Below are positions 1 to 8,549 of a stretch of DNA of 17,909 bases, piece after piece. Origin of the DNA: Chromera velia (lineage: Eukaryota; Sar; Chromeraceae). Location of the stretch: contig JAHBMJ010001478.1 of assembly GCA_018398765.1 (NCBI GenBank), positions 12,501-30,409 on the forward strand, read 5' to 3'. The position numbers and the translations under genes are program-made. The notes under the pieces were generated by a model. That model was not told the origin of the DNA. It worked only from the letters and a program-made list of their open reading frames with translations, and did no database searches. The stretch's first letter is position 1. Every line of letters begins with the position of its first letter.

Positions 1-587
1 TTTAGCAACCCCCTCAGAAGCGGCCACTGTCCGGGGAATCCAATCTCTGTCATCCCAAGGGGCCTGGGCCCAGGACTTCAGCGATTTGAATTTCTTTTTT
101 GCCCAGTTTTGGGAGGTTCGTGCAGGAGACGGCATTGTGTTGTTCCCCCGATTTCCTTCACTGGCAGAGGGCCAAGCAGCCGTCTGGGTTACTGCGTGAC
201 CTCTGATTGTACCAAGGCAGCTGCTTTGGAGCGATGCCGGACGATGGACAGAGAGCGGCGTCGTTAGGAAGGCGGCTGCCCGCGTCCTTCTGTCAGACAG
301 AAAGGAGACGGCGACCACCAATAGAAACCTTAGTCGGCTTTCCACTCGAGGCATTTGCGCGGAAGTTGCACGATCAGGGCACCCTTACGCTAGGTTACAC
401 ATATGCGTGTGATGTAGAGAATTTCATGCCTGCCAAGTATGTGTCCTCCAGCAACATAGCTGTGTCAATTCGATCGGGGGAGCCGAGTCGCAGCCGCGAG
501 TCAGATGTCGCGCGGGGGGGTTAATGGGCCGCGGGGGATCCGTCGGATTCGGGCCTTCGCTTTCGCGCGCGCGCGCAAAGCGCTCGC
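1..587 (+). other. Decayed element flank with short open frames
   Basis: Two short plus-strand frames are visible. One is open from the window edge (2) to a TGA at 197-199. It reads like protein (contains DLNFFFAQFWEV and GQAAVWVTA) and could be the 3' end of a truncated ORF. A second runs 207-524 (105 codons). It has a stretch near residues 49-74 (LEAFARKLHDQG...YACDVENFM) that loosely recalls the helical N-terminal core of tyrosine recombinases, but no catalytic domain follows, so this is only a hint. Because they sit immediately 5' of a broken reverse transcriptase, I read the stretch as mobile-element debris. No start, promoter or family assignment is secure. Confidence 0.25.
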
Positions 588-612
588 ATGCATGCACTGC
601 ATGCATGCATGA
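584..612. repeat. GCATGCAT palindrome cluster followed by poly-T
   Basis: Three overlapping TGCATGCA octamers (589-596, 598-605, 602-609) form a near-perfect palindrome. A run of T follows at about 613-624. The palindrome overlaps the apparent ATG of the reverse transcriptase frame. TGCATGC is a known ApiAP2 transcription-factor target in apicomplexans, but here it may simply be a simple-sequence repeat. Confidence 0.6.
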
Positions 613-1535
613 CTTTTTTTTTTTTGAGGGCCGGGTGCATGTGCGTGTATGGCCAAGAAACTGCCGTGGAGACGCTCATTCAGCAAGGAGCGCTTTCAAA
701 GGCAGCTTCACGGCTTTCTTCGTTCGGAGTAGCCCCAGCGGATACACAAACTTTCCAAAAACTCAGAGAGATGCACCCGCCAAGGCGAACCCCATTTCAG
801 GTGCGCAGGCACTCACATGTGATGCCACCACTTGAAATCGGGGCGGATTCCCTTCTGAATGCTCTCAGAACCGCACCAAGAGGCTCAGCCCAGGGGATCA
901 CAGGATGGAGATATGAACATCTTCGTTTTCTCCTTCCGCCAGATGGGACTGGGGCGATAGGCCGCAAGCAGGCTGCGGTTCTGGCATGGGAACAGGACTT
1001 GATTGCAGGACGGGCTCCTCCGGAGGTCCTCGATTTGTTGGCGTGCGGACGATGTTTTGCGTTGCGGAAGAACAAAGACGGAACAAAGATACGACCTATC
1101 ACCGTAGGAGACGCGGTGAGGAGATGGATTTCAAGGGCGGTCTTGCAGGAGCATGGTGAGAGGATAGAAAAACATCTGGGAGTGCGCCAATACGCAGTGC
1201 GAACACAAGACGGATGTGCCCGCCTCTATCACACAGTGAGAACGGCCCTCCAGATGGATAAGTCGGCCGTCTTCCTCCGACTAGACGCCCAGAACGCGTT
1301 TAACGCAGCGGACCGACAAAAGATCATGGACGAGGTTTTAGAGCACTTTCCGGAACTTTATACATTCTTGATGTTCTTTTATGGGCGAGCAGCTCCAACG
1401 TTCTTCCAAACAGATTCCGGAGAGACAAGAGTGATTATGTCGGAGGAGGGAGTGCAGCAAAGGGATGTAATGGGCCCAGCATTGTTCTGCATTGGCTTGG
1501 AGCCGGTTTTGAACAGGCTCGCAGAGACGCTCTAA
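588..1535 (+). pseudogene. Non-LTR-type reverse transcriptase fragment, truncated before YxDD
   Basis: The 315-codon frame carries recognisable reverse transcriptase landmarks in order. These are GWRYEH (residues 106-111), the fingers motif KIRPITVGDAVRR (167-179), palm motif A in RLDAQNAFNAADR (231-243, Asp 233 being the first metal ligand), an FFYG turn (263-266), and motif B as EEGVQQRDVMGP (286-297). The frame ends about 18 residues later, before the second metal-binding box (Y/F-x-D-D) and the thumb, so it cannot be an active polymerase. Motif B normally reads QGD or QGDP; here Gly is replaced by Arg, a further sign of decay. The apparent ATG lies in a CATG-rich palindrome and the first 25 or so residues are probably not part of the protein. 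No endonuclease or RNase H domain is seen. Downstream sequence switches straight into a different repeat family. Confidence 0.72.
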
Positions 1536-1567
1536 CAACAGCACTACCCCCCTCACACTAAGCTACG

Positions 1568-1700
1568 CTTGATTGAAGGCCGCCGAAGATGGTCTTAGTC
1601 TTAATCGAAGGCAGCCAGAGGCTGCTGAAGAAAATCGTATGTCTTGATTAAAGGCCACCGAAGGCGTCCAACGAGCGGCCGAAGGCCGTGCCGGCGGTGC
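1568..1700. repeat. Degenerate short tandem repeat, GAAGGC/GCCGAAG family
   Basis: Three degenerate units begin at about 1569, 1601 and 1643 with TTGATT or TTAATC, followed by GAAGG and AAGGC-type words, with CGCCGAAGATGGTCTTA in the first. A related copy lies at about 2888-2955. The array abuts the broken end of the reverse transcriptase frame, so it may be the element that interrupted it, or the tail of another transposon family. Confidence 0.55.
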
Positions 1701-2175
1701 CGAAGATGAACGCATGCGTAACGCGCATGCAGTCAAGGTACAAAACGTGGCGTCGCCACAACATATATGCAGGCTACACAAAAAAAAATAGCGCCTGCAT
1801 GCTAGCATCACGTAGCACGAGCATCAAACCGATATATCAGTGCTATAATATCACCTTAAATAAGTGTATGTTGCAGCTTTTTCTTCGCCGATGTTCTTCT
1901 GGGCAGTGTTGCCTGTTCACACGGATTCTTGCGGAAGTATAGACAGTGGACTGAGTGAGCTGGAGAGCAAAGCAGAAAGCGGGCTCAAACAGTGTTGAAG
2001 TGTCCAAGTTTACCAAGAGAGGGTAACTATCTCAGACTGACAGACTTAGTATCTGATGTGTTAAATTTGGAGATCTGATGTTAGAAACCCATTACCGCGA
2101 TGAGTGGGGAGCTTCCAGAAGCTCCCCATCCACCGTCTGAAGAAAACGTGGTGGAGCTGTGGAGAACAAAGTGCC
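1700..2175. other. Intergenic, no supported gene
   Basis: I see only short ORFs without protein-like composition. A short inverted word pair, CGCATGCG and GCGCATGC, occurs near 1711-1730, and CATGCTAGCATC occurs near 1798. Nothing further can be supported. Confidence 0.5.
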
Positions 2176-2297
2176 TTTCTTTCCACTCAATACCCTCTAT
2201 TGCCTTTCTTTCCAGGACCTATTCTTTCCACTCAATGTATGCATGTATGCATACTCTAGATGCATACTCTCCGTTGGTTTTCTTTGCACTCAATACT
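2176..2297. repeat. Three spaced copies of a TTTCTTTCCACTCAATAC word
   Basis: A word of about 18 bp, TTCTTTCCACTCAATAC with small changes, occurs near 2179, 2221 and 2280. The third has G for C in CCACTCAA. A partial copy, CCTTTCTTTCCAG, lies at about 2201. The unequal spacing argues against a simple microsatellite. The ATGTATGCATGTATGC tract between copies two and three is a separate simple repeat. Confidence 0.55.
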
Positions 2298-2590
2298 CTG
2301 ATGGATGGAGGGATGGATGGATGGATAGAGGAAGACAGAGAGGGAGGGATCGATAAATTGATGGATAGAGTGATGGAGTGAGTGAGGGATAGATTCATGT
2401 AGTGAGTGAGGGAGGGATAGGTAGATGGAGTGAGGGAGTGACTAAAGGATGGATGGATGGATGCACTAAATGGATAGATAAATTGATGGAGTGATGGAGT
2501 GAGTGGGGGAGGGATAGATGGAGTGAGTGAAGGCTGGAGGGATGGATAGACGGATTAAGTAATAGAATGCGGAGGGATAGATGGAAAAAG
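2298..2590. repeat. Degenerate GGAT/GAGT tetranucleotide satellite
   Basis: About 290 bp are built almost entirely from GGAT, GATA, GAGT and GAGG tetramers (for example GATGGATGGATGGAT near 2449 and GTGAGTGAGG near 2378). It produces spurious open frames on both strands. No coding function is inferred. Confidence 0.85.
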
Positions 2591-2837
2591 GTATCTCTCT
2601 CCTCCTCAGTGCGAGCCATTTTTGAAGTTTGAGGACCTTTGATCAATGTCGCAACATAAATGCATTTTCATTAGATGTCCAAATTAAATTTAGTGATCTG
2701 TGTTTTAACAGAAGCAACGCTTGCAATCATTTGAGGGAAGGGGCGTTCCTGGAGGGGTCCGACCTAGGCGGTCAACAAATTACAAACCACCTTTCCCCCC
2801 CCCCTTTGGAAACCAGATTTTCAATAATCTTTAGTGC

Positions 2838-2955
2838 ACGGCTCCTAAGAATGTAATTAGAATGCGATACATTTTTTATATTAATGAAAATGTAAGGAGC
2901 GCCGAAGATGGTCTTAATCTTGATTGAAGGCGGCCGTATGCCACCGAAGATAGCA
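2838..2955. repeat. Second copy of GAAGGC/GCCGAAG repeat with adjoining AT-island word
   Basis: The core GCGCCGAAGATGGTCTTAATCTTGATTGAAGGC-type sequence at about 2899-2932 matches the first unit of the array at 1568-1700 with few changes, and CACCGAAGATAG follows at about 2942. Immediately upstream, ATGCGATACATTTTTTATA (2862-2880) matches 17442-17460 at 17 of 19 positions. GTGCACGGCTCCTAAGA (about 2834-2850) resembles a word at about 17495-17514. Confidence 0.5.
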
Positions 2956-3782
2956 GCATTTTGATCGATTCTAAAAACTTCATAGCTTAGTGTCAGAGGG
3001 GTAAACAGCACCTAAGATAGAGTGTCGGGCAAAAAAGATTTTTTGCACATAAATATACTCGTTAGTCTCAATTTACCAAACTCAATTTCTCTGCGTGTGT
3101 CCAGTTGACACCTAGAGATACCTAGAGTTGACACCGTTTCTAATTTTTTTTTGCTTATTATTGCACTCTTGCAGTTGACGCCCTTTCTCACAGAGAGGCA
3201 TGCACATCTCTTCCAAACGGTCCAGCAGAAGCTAACAGATGAACAAGCAAGACTTGCAGAATCAATTTAATATATTGAATATAATCCCTTAGTTTCTATC
3301 ACATAATTCAATCCCTATAAACCTATATATATAACTAGCCATAAACTTGAACTTGAATCTGGGCGTAGGACATCAAAATCAAATAATAAAACATAACGTC
3401 ATTTTTCGGGTTTTTTTTTTTTTAATATTTGATTTTGTTTTTTTTTATTTTTGAAACCATCCAAATATAAATCAAGACACTAGTTAAGACATAAGTTCTG
3501 ACTAAAGTTTACCAGGAGGTTTAACCAGCTTTATAAAGAGAATGATAATTAAAATTTAGTTTTTTATATAAAGATCTACAGAGATCCACAAGAGGAGACG
3601 GAAGTCTACGCACGGAACTGACTGAAATGAATTCAAATGAATCTCAAATTACTGAGTGACGCTAGAATTGAATTTTACACACCGACCGTAACCGACCGAT
3701 CCCTACCGATCCCTTTGGCAACCAACGTTTTTACACTGTGTGTTAAGACTGCCTAAGGAAGCAAGAAAAAGACCATTCAACG

Positions 3783-4004
3783 ATGATGCTGGCAACATCA
3801 TTAAGGAGAACAGGTGGGTGTGAGCCTAGGTGTGAGCGAAGTGCAGAGACTGCAACTTTTGGTCTCATGATTGAAGACAATGACAGAACGCGTTTTAAAA
3901 ATATTTTCAGGGTCGTGAAGGCGGCGAAGCTTTCAGAGTTCCAAAAAATTAGAAGAAAAAAGATGAAGATGCCGGCGGGAAACAATGGGTGGGTCGGTGG
4001 ATAG
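3783..4004 (+). CDS. Doubtful small ORF in AT-rich island
   Basis: The 73-codon frame has a plausible charged composition (a stretch reads TFGLMIEDNDRTRFKNIFRV) but no recognised domain. It lies in AT-rich repeat-laden DNA, has no visible promoter, and an antisense frame covers the same bases. It could be a remnant of a mobile-element protein or chance. I do not recognise it. Confidence 0.15.
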   Translation: MMLATSLRRTGGCEPRCERSAETATFGLMIEDNDRTRFKNIFRVVKAAKLSEFQKIRRKKMKMPAGNNGWVGG

Positions 4005-4568
4005 GCGGAGGTGCCGATTGAGCTTGTCAAAATTCTTGAAGAAAGAAATGCAAAATTGTATAATTCAGCCTATCATATACAGACTAACTTCAGAATTCAT
4101 CTTCATTAAAATCCATACAATTGCTTTCAAAAATCATAAAACAATTTATTTGAATTTTTGAACACGTTTTTAGGTGACCGGAAGGTCCTCGTAGCAACCT
4201 ATAGGTCAAACTTTACATTTTTTGTATTTAAATCATATGATCATTTTTTTTCGGTTTTGATTATTATTTTTAATTATTGTTTTTAATATCCTACGCCTAG
4301 ACTTGAATTGTACATCGGTCATAATCGGTCCTCAGACCGATATAAAATTATCTGAATTATATAGTGCCCTCAGGCTATATACTACTCTGAATCCGTTGGT
4401 CTTTATTCTAGTCTTTGTTCAGACTAATGATGCCGCTAATCTTTGCAGAGTTTCTAATAGATATCTTAATACGACCCAATACGGCCGATAATCTAGGTCA
4501 TTTCATTCATTCGTTAACAAAGTTTTTTTAAAGAAAAAATCTGAAAAATAAAATTGGGCCAAAAAAAG

Positions 4569-4892
4569 TCAAAGTCTCTGTACACGTTCAGGCCACTCAG
4601 GGCGGACAAACAAGCAAGGAAGAAGAATTGATGGATGCATGAATTCTGGCAAAGATGCCCCAGAAACCTCCCTGCACCAGTCCCTGCATTTATTCATCTC
4701 CTGAAACCAGCGATTCCAGCGGCCGAGGCTGTGCACGATGTGTGCCAATCGACCCGTCAAGTCCCCGTCCTCGTTAGTGGACAGCCTCCCTATGGAGGAG
4801 TGTCTCGCGGCATACACAAGAACAATGGATGCACTTTTTATCGCCTGATTCTCGAAACTATAAGGTCTAAATGATTCAGCGGACGAGCTCAC
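4569..4892 (-). CDS. Unassigned minus-strand open frame downstream of the CBM20 gene
   Basis: A frame of about 107 codons, open from about 4892 (first codon GTG, so probably not a true start) to a stop at 4569. It looks protein-like (IVLVYAARHSSIGRLS, HSLGRWNRWFQEMNKCRDWC) and sits on the same strand 190 bp beyond the stop of the large gene, so it might be a missed 3' exon. I tested the consensus donor at 5158 (GTAAGT, phase 1). The AG sites that could open this frame are phase 0 or 2, so a simple join fails. It remains a possible separate gene fragment. Confidence 0.25.
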   Translation of the reverse strand: MSSSAESFRPYSFENQAIKSASIVLVYAARHSSIGRLSTNEDGDLTGRLAHIVHSLGRWNRWFQEMNKCRDWCREVSGASLPEFMHPSILLPCLFVRPEWPERVQRL

Positions 4893-5078
4893 CGACCCGC
4901 GCCCGAAAAGAAGCAGTCACTCATTCTCTTACAAGCTGCCATCCAATCAATCTCCCCAACTTGTTCGCCCATGCACAAAACATTGTTGGGCCTCCCGCTG
5001 TTGGTCTCACGGAAAGTGACGCTCAGCCCGTCCCCCTACTTCTCACACAAACGGCCATGCAGAAACTCATTCGATCGA

Positions 5079-6766
5079 TCAGCAACGAAATTTGTACTTC
5101 GGGGGGCACATGCCCACTATCCGGACTTGCTTGAGATAAATAGTGTTCAGACACTTACAGAACACGCAAGATGTGTTGGAGTCCTTGAACAGAAAGATAA
5201 GGGGCCGATCCTCCCCCTCCAAGAAGAGCCCACACGCTAGCTGAGCGACCTCTAAGGATACCTCGGGCCACAATTTTTGAATCTCATCGGGGGCACTGGC
5301 AAGCACCTCCGTCCTGAGGATGTCGTACTTCGGCAGCCCCCTGACGGAGAACTGCCGCAGTGAGGCATCCATCTTCACGAGTTTTTTCTCCTTCGAGAAA
5401 GGAGACAGGCGACGGACTACAAAGAGCTCAACGCCTGCGCGGAACTCCTGCTCAAAGATTACAATGGCCGCTGCCATGTCAACGGAAGCATGTGCGACCT
5501 CGGGGGCGAGTTTGCGTGTGAAAGAGGTGAACTCTAGATCACCCGCCTCTGATACCCGAAGGCCTTTGGAGGGGTCAGAGGAAGAGGGTTTCTGTAAAGC
5601 CAAAGCTACTTTCGAGTTGGAGGGGGCACTCGTGCTGCTGCTGATGGAAGACGAGGTCCGGGCTTTTGTCTTTTTCCCTGCTGCCTCTGCAGCGCTTGAC
5701 TGTGAGGTCCCTTTCTTCTCTGCAGCAGCCTCTGTGCTTGAGTGTATGGGCTTTTGTTTCTTCTCAGCCTCATTTAATGTCCCCGCTTTTTTCGGCTGCT
5801 CTGGCTTCTGCTCGACCTTTTCCGTTTCCACCCGCTGCGGGCGTTGGAAAGTCTCTTTTTTCTCTTTTGAGTCGGGAAGGGACTGCACGGAGGCGGAGGA
5901 AGAGGTTGCACTGGGAGAGGCAGAGGAAGGCGGAGGGACGATAGTGGACGAGGAAGCAAGAGAGCCTGGTGACTTTTTTTCTTCCTCAGCCTGCTCTTTC
6001 TGTTTGGAATCAGCAGGAGAAGAGGGGGACGCCACCGCCTTCTTTTTCGGAGGGCTTTTTGCGCCTTTGGCTTTTCCCTTTTCTTTCTGCTTGCTCTCTT
6101 CCCTTCCCGTCTTCTTCGCACCTGCCTCCTTCTCATTCCCTTCTTTACTTGGTGGCAATGTCTGGGGGTTGCCTGAGACAGATGAAGAAGAAGAAGAAGA
6201 AGAAGAGGAAGAGGAAGAAGAAGCAGAGAGGTCAACGGAATGGGAACACTCTGGAGGAATTTTCTTGCCAGACTTATCAAGAGCTGAGGCCCGGCCAGCC
6301 CCCTCTTTCCCCTCCTTTTGGGGCACAGATTCAGTCAGGCTGCCGTTCTCTGTCGGCTTGTGGACTGAGGGGCCTTTTTCGTTCTCTTTCTGCTGTGAGC
6401 CGTCAGCTGCTGCTGGAGTCTTGGAGGGAGAGGACGGTACTGACGGAAAGGAGGATGGGGAGGGTGATTTGGCGGATGCAGAAGGAGAGGAAGAAGGAGG
6501 AGTGGGAGGAGCCGCCTTCTCCTTCTTCCCCCCACTGGAAGCAGAAGCACCAGGCAGGCGGGTGGGTTCCTTCGCACTGGAAGAGGAAAGCTTCGAGGCG
6601 CCCCCCCCCGATGCGGCCCCTTTTGCTGCAGTCGGGGCTGCCTTCTCTTTCTGAGTGGACGGAGACGTTTTTCCTTTAGCGCTTGATGATGATGCAGAGG
6701 AGACGGAACTTTTAGTTGCTTTCGGAACGGTCTGCATGTAAAACAAATGGAAGAGAACGCGGCCCA

Positions 6767-6800
<34 letters not shown>

Positions 6801-8517
6801 GGAGGGGGGAGAGGGGCGGAGGGGCGGGAAGAGGGAGACAGAGGGAGAAAAGGTCCGAGAACGAGATTGTGCGTGCGTGCGTGCGTGCATGTGTGTGTGT
6901 GTGTGTGTACAAGAGGGGGGAAGACCACAAAAATTCTGCAGACAAGGGAATCGAAGCGAATGCAAAAACGAGTGAATGAACGGATGGGCACAAAAACAGA
7001 AGTGAATGTACGAACCCCGCAAAATGAACACCAACAGACCCTTTTGCGTCCGAAGGCAAGTCTGAACTTCGCGGTTCTCGCTTCCTTGATCCACTTCATA
7101 CCGGCAGTTGAGTCTTTGTCTCGAGTCAAGAAACAGCCCACGTCGATCGAAGGCACGGGACGAAGACCTCCGCAGCTGCAGCAAAGTATGCATTCACACA
7201 AATACATGCACAGGTGTGGGTGGTAAAAGAATTCCGGAGTTTCTGTCTCATCCGCTCTACTTCTCTTCGATCAAATTCCATGTAGTGGGAAGAGAAGCAA
7301 GGGGATTGCGTGGATTGCCTTCCTTTCTTTCTCTGTCGTCCGTCTTCCTTTCTCTCCCTTCACAGCTGCTTGCCGCTTTCCGTGATTGAGGGGAGCGTGA
7401 CGGTGAGGCAACAGCTCTCTCTCTTCGTCGACTCCTCTTGGCAGTACTCCTGACAGTCTGTCTCTCTTTCCAAAGACGCTCGTTCAGTTCAGGGCATGTC
7501 ACCAAGCTGAGTGCATGCAGCCCTGAACGCGGACTGACCTCAACATAAGGTACCTCATGCTGAAGAGAATGCTCTGGCGTTCTTGGAAGTTGGGCACGTA
7601 GAGGGCAAGAACGCGACCTGCAATCGCGAAGGACGTGAAAAGGGAACAAACACACGCAACGGAGGGAAATCAATTCCTTCGCATGAAGGAAGGAAGCTCC
7701 GATCATTTGAAATTGAGTGACCCGTATTATTGCAAGTGTTACTCTGGAGGCAGTGAGAGCACTGCACCTACCTACATGGAGTGATGATGATCTCGATCGT
7801 GAAATTTGAATGCATGGATGTGGACAACCTTGAACGATAGATGCGTCTTTTGACCGAGCACACAGCCAAAGATAATGCACACGTTTGGTTGAAAGCAGCC
7901 TGGAAGAATGATGCAGACAAGTAAGAGTGTCAAGACAAAAGCGTGTGGGTGGATCGAAGGAAGCAAAATCCGCGCCGCAAGTCATCGATACTAGAGGAGG
8001 GCCCGCCACTCCGTGTAAACAGCAGAAAGATGGGACTGGGCAAGCAAAGAAGCTGACACAACAAAAACGGAGGATGCAACCACACAGACAGACAGACTAT
8101 ATCGTGTTTTCTTTTCCTTTTTCTTCATTCTCTTCTGTTTTTTTCTTTCTTCTTTTTAGACAGACAGACAGACAGACAGACTATATGTTTCTTCTTCTTC
8201 TCCCTCCTTTTCTTCATGAACACAACAGACAAAAAGAAAGAAAGAACAAAGACAAAAGAACAGCACCAACAATCAACGGACGGACAGACAGACAGACAGA
8301 CAGACAGATAGACAGACTATATGTTTTCTCTTCTCGCTTCTTTTCTTCATGTAGCCAGCAGGCAAAAACAAAGAAAGCACAAAGACAAAAGAACAGAACA
8401 AACAATCAAACAACGTGGGCAGGGTGCCCGAAAGGTGAGAGATAAGCGTCCCTTGCCTCTCCACCTCCAGACAGACTATATCGCCCTTTGTTTCCTTTTC
8501 TCTTTCTTTCTTTTTCT

Positions 8518-8549
<32 letters not shown>

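Larger units (their letters stand above)
2640..4560. other. AT-rich island without a confident gene
   Basis: Base composition drops sharply to AT-rich compared with the genic parts of the window, with many T and A runs (about 3411-3450 and 4245-4290). It contains a near-hairpin CAAAAAAGATTTTTTG near 3031, a GTTGACACC direct repeat near 3104 and 3123, a CCGACCG/ACCGATCCCT repeat at 3681-3713, and CGGTC/GACCGAT words at 4316-4341. No splice-compatible long reading frame is visible. It resembles old transposon-derived or intergenic filler and shares words with the AT-rich island at 16.9-17.6 kb. Confidence 0.6.

Noticed and set aside
2298-2646. ORFs in the GGAT satellite
   Set aside because: The composition comes entirely from tandem tetranucleotides (Ile-His-Pro-Ser repeats antisense), with no domain or splice evidence.
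5320-6654. 444-codon plus-strand ORF
   Set aside because: It is the exact antisense of the Ser/Lys-rich exon 8. Its Glu/Phe/Ser-rich repeats mirror the biased sense codons, and the sense frame has matching splice phases.
6716-7226. Plus-strand ORFs with His-Thr and Val-Cys runs
   Set aside because: They are translated CA/GT microsatellite within intron 7 and antisense to exon 7.
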